This document shows, piece after piece, positions 1 through 5,291 of a stretch of 24,405 nucleotides of DNA. Made by a program: the position numbers and the translations under genes. Location: positions 1 to 24,405 of the forward strand of contig CAYXGZ010000052.1 of the NCBI GenBank assembly GCA_964464755.1, read 5' to 3'. A model generated the notes under the pieces. That model was not told the DNA's origin, ran no database searches, and saw nothing but the letters and a program-made list of their open reading frames with translations. Numbering within the stretch: position 1 is the first letter of the stretch; the number at the start of each line of letters is the position of its first letter. The stretch is from CAYXGZ01 sp964464755 (GTDB lineage: Bacteria; Planctomycetota; MHYJ01; JACPRB01).

Positions 1-507
1 GATGCGGATGGGAATCTTGTGGTAGCGGTGGTAGGCGAATGTCATGGCTTCGGCGAACCTCTTGGCCTCGTCGTAGACGCCGCGCGGGCCGATGGGGTTC
101 ACGTTGCCCCAGTAGTCCTCCTTCTGCGGATGGACCAGCGGGTCGCCGTAGATCTCGCTCGTCGAGGCGAGGAGGAAGCGGGCGCCCTTGGCCTTGGCGA
201 GGCCGAGCGCGTGCATCGTCCCCAGCGAGCCGACCTTGAGCGTCTGGATGGGAAGCTCGAGGTAGTCCACCGGGCTGGCGGGGGAGGCGAAGTGGAGGAC
301 GTGGTCGACGGGCCCGTCCAGCTCCACCGGGGTCGAGATGTTGTGCTCGAGGAGCCGGAAGCGGGGGTTGGCGAGCGGCCCCGCGAGGTTCTCCCGGCGG
401 CCCGTCACGAAGTTGTCGATGGCGACGACCTCGTGGCCCTCGGCGAGGAAGACCTCGACGAGGTGGGACCCGAGGAAACCCGCGCCGCCCGTGATGACCG
501 TCCGCAC
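1..507 (-). CDS. UDP-glucuronate decarboxylase (UDP-xylose synthase)-like SDR, N-terminal part
   Basis: Only the first 169 residues are in the window; the gene runs off the left edge. It is an extended short-chain dehydrogenase/reductase. The dinucleotide-binding GxxGxxG motif is at G7-G10-G13 (in VITGGAGFLGSH). An active-site STSE segment lies around residues 115-118, and the catalytic YxxxK is Y145-K149 (YDEAK). The stretches FASPASPVDY, QTLKVGSLGT, STSEIYGDP and YWGNVNPIGPRG are typical of UDP-glucuronate decarboxylases. These make UDP-xylose from UDP-glucuronate with bound NAD, for surface polysaccharides. The start is GTG at 507, chosen because family members begin 'MRxxVTGGAGFLGSHL' here. 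There is no Shine-Dalgarno; a -10 hexamer ends 7 nt upstream, so translation may be leaderless. dTDP-glucose dehydratase or UDP-glucose epimerase is less likely given the KVG..GT and NPIGPR motifs. Confidence 0.88.
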   Translation of the reverse strand, partial: MRTVITGGAGFLGSHLVEVFLAEGHEVVAIDNFVTGRRENLAGPLANPRFRLLEHNISTPVELDGPVDHVLHFASPASPVDYLELPIQTLKVGSLGTMHALGLAKAKGARFLLASTSEIYGDPLVHPQKEDYWGNVNPIGPRGVYDEAKRFAEAMTFAYHRYHKIPIRI

Positions 508-528
508 CGGCGACAATATCGTCGCCGG
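507..528. repeat. Inverted repeat over the -10 region (possible operator)
   Basis: Perfect 8-bp arms CCGGCGAC and GTCGCCGG flank a 6-bp AATATC centre. The site covers the predicted -10 element of the minus-strand gene and touches its first base. It could be a repressor site, or chance symmetry in GC-rich DNA. Confidence 0.45.
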
Positions 529-544
529 ACCCCACCGCCGTCAA
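515..544 (-). promoter_or_regulatory. Predicted sigma70-type promoter for the sugar-nucleotide gene
   Basis: On the minus strand, TTGACG (539-544, 5/6 match) is followed by an 18-bp spacer and GATATT (515-520, 4/6 match). The hexamer ends 7 nt before the GTG start at 507, so the predicted +1 falls on or next to the start codon. The call is from sequence only. Confidence 0.5.
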
Positions 545-556
545 CCTCGCCCCGGC

Positions 557-565
557 TGGTATGCT
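557..565 (+). promoter_or_regulatory. Predicted extended -10 element for the sigma-factor operon
   Basis: TGG followed by TATGCT (560-565) forms an extended -10. No good -35 lies at the usual distance. Transcription would begin near 572, leaving a leader of about 50 nt before the ATG at 624. The in-frame ATG at 561 sits inside this element, which argues against using it as the start. Confidence 0.35.
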
Positions 566-623
566 GGAGGGCGTTGCGCGAACCCCGAATTCCCAGACAA
601 GGACCGCCCCGGGCGGGTCCAGC

Positions 624-1154
624 ATGACGGACATGCCACCCGTCGAGCCGCCGGCCGTGGCGCAGGGCGCGCCGCGGAGGCTGGAGGGGTTCCTCGAGCG
701 GACCTACGAGACCTTCGGAGGCCGGCTCTACCACTACCTCCTCGGCCTGCTGCGCTCGGCGGCGGATGCGGAGGACGCGGTGCAGACGGTGTTCGTGAAG
801 CTGGCCCAGCGGAAGGGCGCCGACATCGACGACCTGACGGGCTACCTCTTCGCGGCCGCCCGCAACGAGGCGCTCCGCCTGCTCGACCGGCGCCGTCGCG
901 CCCAACTCCCGGAGCCCGCCGAGCCCCCCGCGATGTTCGACGCGCCCCCGGGCGGCGAGGAGGAGACGGCGCGGCTCGAACGCGCCCTCGGCTCGCTCCC
1001 CGCCGACCAGCGCGAGGTCGTCATGCTCAAGATCTGGGAAGGCCTGAAGTTCCGCGAGATCGCCGCCGTCCTGGGCGTCCCCCAGGACACCGCGGCGAGC
1101 CGGTACCGGTACGCGATGGAAAAACTGAAAGAGGCACTGGAGTCCGCGCCATGA
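624..1154 (+). CDS. ECF-type RNA polymerase sigma factor
   Basis: A protein of 176 aa from the ATG at 624, with the usual ECF length and layout. Region 2 spans about residues 20-90 (LRSAADAEDAVQTVFVKLAQ, then a YLFAAARNEALRLLDRRRR helix for -10 recognition). An acidic linker follows. Region 4 spans about residues 115-172 (LGSLPADQREVVMLKIWEGL, then the FREIAAVLGVPQDTAASRYRYAMEKL helix-turn-helix for -35 binding). It should direct RNA polymerase to a small regulon. The frame is open back to 561, but the upstream extension is unlike sigma factors and overlaps a predicted -10, so 624 (or the ATG at 633) is preferred. It overlaps the next gene by 4 bp (ATGA), so the downstream membrane protein is probably its co-translated partner. 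The ECF subgroup cannot be fixed by eye. Confidence 0.9.
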   Translation: MTDMPPVEPPAVAQGAPRRLEGFLERTYETFGGRLYHYLLGLLRSAADAEDAVQTVFVKLAQRKGADIDDLTGYLFAAARNEALRLLDRRRRAQLPEPAEPPAMFDAPPGGEEETARLERALGSLPADQREVVMLKIWEGLKFREIAAVLGVPQDTAASRYRYAMEKLKEALESAP

Positions 1155-1480
1155 GGGATTTCGAGGATTCGCTGTCCGCCCACGTCCCGGTGAAGCCCGC
1201 GCCCGCCCTGAAGGAGCGCGTCCTCGCCGCGACCCGGGAGGAACTGCGGCGGACCTGGGTGGACCGGCTCTGGACCGGGCCCACCTGGTCGGCGCTCGCC
1301 GCGCTGCTGCTCCTGTCCATCGGCCTGCTCTGGGCGTCGAACCGCCCCTCGCACGTCCTGCGCCCGCTCGAGGCGGGGCAGGGCCCCCGGAAGATCCCGC
1401 GCCGCGTCCCGGCCCCGGAGCCGGGCCCGCTGCCGGAGCGCTGGCTGCTCCCGTTCCACTACTTCCCGGGAGCCCCCTGA
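1151..1480 (+). CDS. Small single-pass membrane protein, candidate anti-sigma factor
   Basis: A 109-aa protein. Residues 1-44 are cytoplasmic and charged, with a helical stretch at about 18-40. Residues 45-62 (TWSALAALLLLSIGLLWA) form one membrane helix. The remaining 47 residues are Pro/Arg-rich and end in WLLPFHYFPGAP. The start overlaps the sigma-factor stop by 4 bp, the usual position of an anti-sigma factor. It lacks the HxxxCxxC zinc motif of the common anti-sigma domain, so the assignment rests on position and topology only. It is followed with a 1-bp overlap (TGATG) by another membrane protein. No Shine-Dalgarno stands out; translation is probably coupled. Confidence 0.7.
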   Translation: MRDFEDSLSAHVPVKPAPALKERVLAATREELRRTWVDRLWTGPTWSALAALLLLSIGLLWASNRPSHVLRPLEAGQGPRKIPRRVPAPEPGPLPERWLLPFHYFPGAP

Positions 1481-2664
1481 TGCTGCGCCGCGTGTTCCGG
1501 ATCACGGCCTTCTCGGTCGTGGTCCTCCTGATCGCCGGCTCGCTCTTCCTCGCCTCGTGGAACCACCTCGAGGGGCGGAAGGTCGACGCCGAGCTCGAGG
1601 GCCTCCGCGCCCGGCGCGAGCCGCTGCTCCTCGCGGAGCTCCGGCCACCGCCGGTCCCCGACGCGGAGAACGCGGCCCCGCTGCTCTCCAAGGCGGCCGC
1701 GTTGCTGGGCGACGCGCCGGACCGGTACGCGACGCTCGTCCAGGAGCTCCAGGACGGCGCGCCGGGCGCCGCGGAGCGGGCGGGCCGGGAGCTGTCCCAG
1801 GCGGCCCCCGCGGCCCGGGCGCTGGGCGAGGCCTTCGCGCGTCCGCGCTGCCTCTTTCCCGTGAACTACGAGGACGGCTTCCAGGCCCTGCTGCCGCACG
1901 TCGGGGAGATCAACCGGCTCGGCTGGCTGCTCCGCCTCGAGGGCGCGGCGGCCTCCTCGCGGGGCGACGCCGCGGGCGTCGTCGCCGCGGCCGGGCGGCT
2001 CCTCCGGCTCGCCCGGTGCCTCGACGGCGAGCGCACGCTCATCGGCTTCCTCGTGCGGACCTCGCTCGTCGAGGCGGCGTTCACGCTGGCGCCCGCCGAC
2101 CCGGCCGTGGCCGACCTCGCCCGGGCGGAGCTCCCCGGGCTCCGCGAGCAGGCGGCGCTCGCCCTGCGGATGGAGCGGGCCTTCGTCATCCGCTGGTTCT
2201 CCGAGCTCCTCGACGGCCGGGCCGCCCCGGACGGCGTCACGCCGGGATTCGCGGCCTGGTTCTTCGCGCGGCCCCTGGTACGTCGCGACTTCGCGCACTA
2301 CCTGCGCATCACGCAGGCTTCCCTCGACCTGGTCGGCCGCTCCTGGCCCGAGTCCGCGGCGGGACGCGAGCAGCTCGCGGCCCTCGAGGTGGAGGCCAAC
2401 CACCCGATCAGCCGGGGCATCATCCCCGCGTACCGCAGCCTGCTGCTGCGGCTTTCGGAGACCGAGGCCCGGCTCCGGATGCTGGTGCTCGCGGCGACGC
2501 TCGCGAAGGCCCCGCCGGCCGCGCTGCCCCCGGGCCCGGGCTCCGTCGATCCGCTCACCGGGCAGCCCTTCCGCTACCAGGCCGCGGGTAAGGGCTTCAC
2601 GCTGAAGGCGGGCGACGGCTCCGCCGGCTCCGCGGAGCTCGTCCTCTCCGTCCCCGCTCGTTGA
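1480..2664 (+). CDS. Membrane-anchored protein of unknown function, planctomycete-like
   Basis: A 394-aa protein. Residues about 7-26 form an N-terminal membrane helix or uncleaved signal (ITAFSVVVLLIAGSLFLASW). The rest is alpha-helical and rich in Ala, Leu and Arg. It is probably exported and anchored by the N-terminus. The C-terminus has DPLTGQPFRYQAAGKGF, a short motif I associate with large families of uncharacterised planctomycete membrane proteins that end in 'DPFxGKPLRY'. That resemblance is from memory. No catalytic motif is visible. It is the third gene of the sigma-factor operon (its ATG shares a base with the preceding TGA), so it may be a sensor or a target of the sigma/anti-sigma pair. 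Confidence 0.8.
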   Translation: MLRRVFRITAFSVVVLLIAGSLFLASWNHLEGRKVDAELEGLRARREPLLLAELRPPPVPDAENAAPLLSKAAALLGDAPDRYATLVQELQDGAPGAAERAGRELSQAAPAARALGEAFARPRCLFPVNYEDGFQALLPHVGEINRLGWLLRLEGAAASSRGDAAGVVAAAGRLLRLARCLDGERTLIGFLVRTSLVEAAFTLAPADPAVADLARAELPGLREQAALALRMERAFVIRWFSELLDGRAAPDGVTPGFAAWFFARPLVRRDFAHYLRITQASLDLVGRSWPESAAGREQLAALEVEANHPISRGIIPAYRSLLLRLSETEARLRMLVLAATLAKAPPAALPPGPGSVDPLTGQPFRYQAAGKGFTLKAGDGSAGSAELVLSVPAR

Positions 2665-2690
2665 CATCGCCCTCGGGGGAGCCGTATAAC
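2661..2690 (+). promoter_or_regulatory. Near-consensus sigma70 promoter for the HEAT-cyclophilin gene
   Basis: A perfect TTGACA at 2661-2666 overlaps the stop codon of the preceding gene. An 18-bp spacer follows, then TATAAC (2685-2690, 5/6 match). Seven bases separate the -10 from the ATG at 2698, so the mRNA should begin at or next to the start codon. Confidence 0.7.
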
Positions 2691-2697
2691 GCGGGCG

Positions 2698-4719
2698 ATG
2701 CGCAAGGCGGCCGCGATCCTGCTCCTCCTCCTCGGCGCCTGCAGCTCCGACCCGGGGCCGGCGCCGACGCCCGGGCCGGGCCGCGACGCCCAGGCGGTCG
2801 ATCCGCATCCGGACATCTCGGCCGCCGAGGAGGCCCGCGATCCCTCCAGCCTCCTGAAGGCGGCGACCTGGACCGACGGCCGCCGCCGCGCCCGGGCCGC
2901 CGTCGCCCTGGGCCGCATCCTGTCGCCCGAGGGCATTGAGGCGGTCATCGCCCTCTGCCGCGACGAGAACGCGCTGGTCAAGCGCAACGCCATCTTCGCC
3001 GCGGGCCAGTACGGCTTCGACAAGGCCGCCGCCTCGGGCCGCGAGAAGGAGCTGCTCGCCGCCGTCCTGCCGTCGATGGACGACGTCGAGGAGACCGTCC
3101 GCGTTCGCTCCCTCCAGGCCGCGGGCAAGCTCGGGCTCGAGGACACCCCCGCGCTCGTCGTGAAGTACCTCCAGGACCCCGTGATGACCGTCCGCGCCGA
3201 GGCCGTCATGGCCGCCTTCCGCTGGCGCCAGGCCGTCCGGGCGCGCGATCCGCAGGCGAAGTTCCCCGACCTCTCGGCCGACGTGTTCGCGGGGCTGCGC
3301 GCCGGGGCGTCGGACGCCGAGTCCGAGGTGCGCTGGCGCGTCGCCTACGTCTTCAGCCGCATCGTCGATCCGCGCGCGGGCGTCTTCCTCCCGAAGCTCG
3401 TGACGGACCCGGGCTCGCCCTGGATCCGCCTCTTCGCCGTCCAGGGCCTGGGCCGAATCAAGGACCCCGAGCACGGGCCGGCCGTCGCCGCCGCGCAGTC
3501 CGACGAGGAGCTGTCCGTGCGGGCCGCCGCGGCCTCCGCCCTCGGCGCCATGGGCCGGGCGGACCTCGTGAAGGAGGAGCTCCTCAAGGATCCCTCGATC
3601 CACGTCCGCGCGGCCGCCGCCGAGGCGCTGGGAGCCGACGCGAAGCGCGGCCAGGACCTGCTCAAGGCCCTCTGGAGGGACGACGACTCCATCCAGGTGC
3701 GCTCGGCCGCGCTGGCGGCCCTGGTCAAGCTGGACCCCAAGGGCAACCGGACGGAGATCTTCTCCGCGATCGCGAACCGGCACGCGCTGATCCGCGAGGC
3801 GGGCGTCCGCGCGGCCGCCACGCTCGGCGCCGACGGGCGCAGCATCCTCGAGATGGCCGTCGCCGACCGGGACGAGATGGTCCGCGTCGCCGTCCTCGAG
3901 TCGCTCGCCACGGCGGAGGGCAGGACCGCCCTCGAGATCCTCAAGCGCGGCCTCGTCGCCAAGGGAATCACCGAGCGCGCCACGGCCGTCGAGGCGCTCG
4001 GCAAGCGCAAGGAGGACGTGGTCGACGACCTCGCGAACTGCTGGGCGGCGTCCACGGAGCGCATCTACTCCGAGGTCCGCGAGGGCATCGTCGACTCGCT
4101 CGCGAACCAGGTGCCGTGGAAGGCCGACCCGGTCCTCCGGCAGATCGCGGCGAACGACCTGAGCGCGGCCGTGCGGGCGAAGGCCATCGCCGTGTTGAAG
4201 GCCCGCGGGGTCGCGGGCCTGCCCGAGAGCCCGCTGGTCCCGCCGACGGTCTCTCCGTACCTGGGCCGGCGCTTCGCGGCCAACCCGGTCGTCGTGATCG
4301 AGACGAACCGCGGGGACTTCGAGGTCGAGTGCTTCGCGAAGGATGCGCCGAACCACGTGGCGAACTTCGTCGGCCTGGTGGAGAAGGGGCTCTACGACGG
4401 CCTGACCTGGCATCGCGTGGTCCCGAACTTCGTCATCCAGGGCGGCGACCCGCTCGGCAACGGGAGCGGCGACGCGGGCTGGCACCTCCGCGCGGAGATC
4501 AACGAGGTCGCGTACGAGCGGGGGACGCTCGGCATGCCGCGATCGCAGGGCTGGGACACCGGCGGCTGCCAGCTCTTCTTCACGCACGTCCCGACGCCGC
4601 ACCTGAACCACCTGTACACGGCGTTCGGGCGCGTCGTCCGCGGGCTGGAGGTCGTGGACCGCATCGAGCGGGGCGACCGGATCAAGAAGGCGTACCTGAA
4701 GCCCCCCTCGGGCGGGTAG
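2698..4719 (+). CDS. HEAT-repeat lipoprotein with C-terminal cyclophilin-type peptidyl-prolyl isomerase domain
   Basis: A 673-aa protein. It begins with a lipoprotein signal (LLLLLGAC, Cys at residue 15), so it should be anchored at the periplasmic side of a membrane. A Pro-rich linker follows. Residues about 55-515 are tandem HEAT/armadillo-like helical repeats, seen in units such as VRVRSLQAAGKLG, VRAAAASALGAMG, VRAAAAEALG and VRSAALAALVKL. Residues about 528-665 are a cyclophilin domain. WHRVVPNFVIQGGDP carries the catalytic Arg with the paired Phe and Gln, and CQLFFTH and LNHLYTAFGRV match the rest of the fold. The Trp that binds cyclosporin in human CypA appears to be His here. The likely role is proline isomerisation on exported proteins, with the repeats recruiting partners. 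There is no Shine-Dalgarno; see the promoter. Confidence 0.92.
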   Translation: MRKAAAILLLLLGACSSDPGPAPTPGPGRDAQAVDPHPDISAAEEARDPSSLLKAATWTDGRRRARAAVALGRILSPEGIEAVIALCRDENALVKRNAIFAAGQYGFDKAAASGREKELLAAVLPSMDDVEETVRVRSLQAAGKLGLEDTPALVVKYLQDPVMTVRAEAVMAAFRWRQAVRARDPQAKFPDLSADVFAGLRAGASDAESEVRWRVAYVFSRIVDPRAGVFLPKLVTDPGSPWIRLFAVQGLGRIKDPEHGPAVAAAQSDEELSVRAAAASALGAMGRADLVKEELLKDPSIHVRAAAAEALGADAKRGQDLLKALWRDDDSIQVRSAALAALVKLDPKGNRTEIFSAIANRHALIREAGVRAAATLGADGRSILEMAVADRDEMVRVAVLESLATAEGRTALEILKRGLVAKGITERATAVEALGKRKEDVVDDLANCWAASTERIYSEVREGIVDSLANQVPWKADPVLRQIAANDLSAAVRAKAIAVLKARGVAGLPESPLVPPTVSPYLGRRFAANPVVVIETNRGDFEVECFAKDAPNHVANFVGLVEKGLYDGLTWHRVVPNFVIQGGDPLGNGSGDAGWHLRAEINEVAYERGTLGMPRSQGWDTGGCQLFFTHVPTPHLNHLYTAFGRVVRGLEVVDRIERGDRIKKAYLKPPSGG

Positions 4720-4729
4720 ACTCCCGCCC
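4710..4729 (+). terminator. GC-rich hairpin at the stop codon (weak terminator or processing site)
   Basis: A perfect 7-bp stem GGGCGGG/CCCGCCC encloses the loop TAGACT, which contains the stop codon of the cyclophilin gene. No T-run follows, so it is not a classical intrinsic terminator. It lies in the 29-bp gap before the molybdenum hydroxylase genes and could reduce read-through. Confidence 0.35.
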
Positions 4730-4748
4730 CAGCACGGAGCGCACCCCG

Positions 4749-5291
4749 ATGGCGAAGAAGAAGGCCGCCGCGAAGACCCGCCGGAAGATCCACCGCGTCC
4801 TTCGCGTGAACGGCGAGGACCTCGAGGTCGCCTACGAGCCCCACCGCACGCTGCTCGAGGTGCTCCGCGAGGACCTCGGCCTGACCGGCACGAAGCACGG
4901 CTGCGAGCTGGGGGAGTGCGGGACCTGCACCGTGCTCGTGGACGGCGTGCCCGTGCTCTCCTGCCTGCTCATGCCCCAGGACTGCGAGGGCAAGGAGATC
5001 CGCACGGTCGAGGGGATGGCGGACGGGGCGCGCCTGCACCCGCTCCAGGAGGCCTTCGCCGACCTGGGCGCCGCGCAGTGCGGCTACTGCACCCCCGGCT
5101 TCCTGCTGACCGCCGAGGCGCTGCTCGAGGCGAAGAAGAAGCCCACGCGCGACGAGATCCGGGGCGCGCTCTCGGGCAACCTCTGCCGCTGCACCGGCTA
5201 CGTGAAGATCTACGAGGCCGTGGAGCTGGCGGCGGCCCGGATGCGCGGCGAGAAGGCCGAGGCGAAGCCGGAGAGCATCTATGGCCGCTAA
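4749..5291 (+). CDS. [2Fe-2S] small subunit of a 4-hydroxybenzoyl-CoA reductase-like molybdenum hydroxylase
   Basis: A 180-aa protein. A Lys-rich N-terminus (MAKKKAAAKTRRK) precedes a plant-ferredoxin-type domain with C52, C57, C60 and C72 (HGCELGECGTC...LSC). The helical domain then has C111, C114, C146 and C148 (CGYCTPGF...NLCRCTGY). These eight cysteines hold the two [2Fe-2S] clusters that pass electrons between the molybdenum and FAD subunits in the xanthine oxidase family. The protein is complete and slightly longer than usual because of its basic N-terminus. A weak GGAG lies 9 nt before the ATG. The 3' end overlaps the large-subunit gene by 11 bp, so the two are surely co-expressed. Confidence 0.93.
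   Translation: MAKKKAAAKTRRKIHRVLRVNGEDLEVAYEPHRTLLEVLREDLGLTGTKHGCELGECGTCTVLVDGVPVLSCLLMPQDCEGKEIRTVEGMADGARLHPLQEAFADLGAAQCGYCTPGFLLTAEALLEAKKKPTRDEIRGALSGNLCRCTGYVKIYEAVELAAARMRGEKAEAKPESIYGR

Noticed and set aside
561..623. Upstream ATG (561) as start of the sigma factor
   Set aside because: It falls inside the predicted -10 element, and the 21 extra residues do not resemble a sigma factor N-terminus. The ATG at 624 is preferred.
1459..4611. Minus-strand open frame of 1050 codons
   Set aside because: It lies opposite the sigma-operon and HEAT-cyclophilin genes. The translation is a low-complexity mix of R, G, A, E, D and V with no domain. It is an antisense shadow of GC-rich codons.
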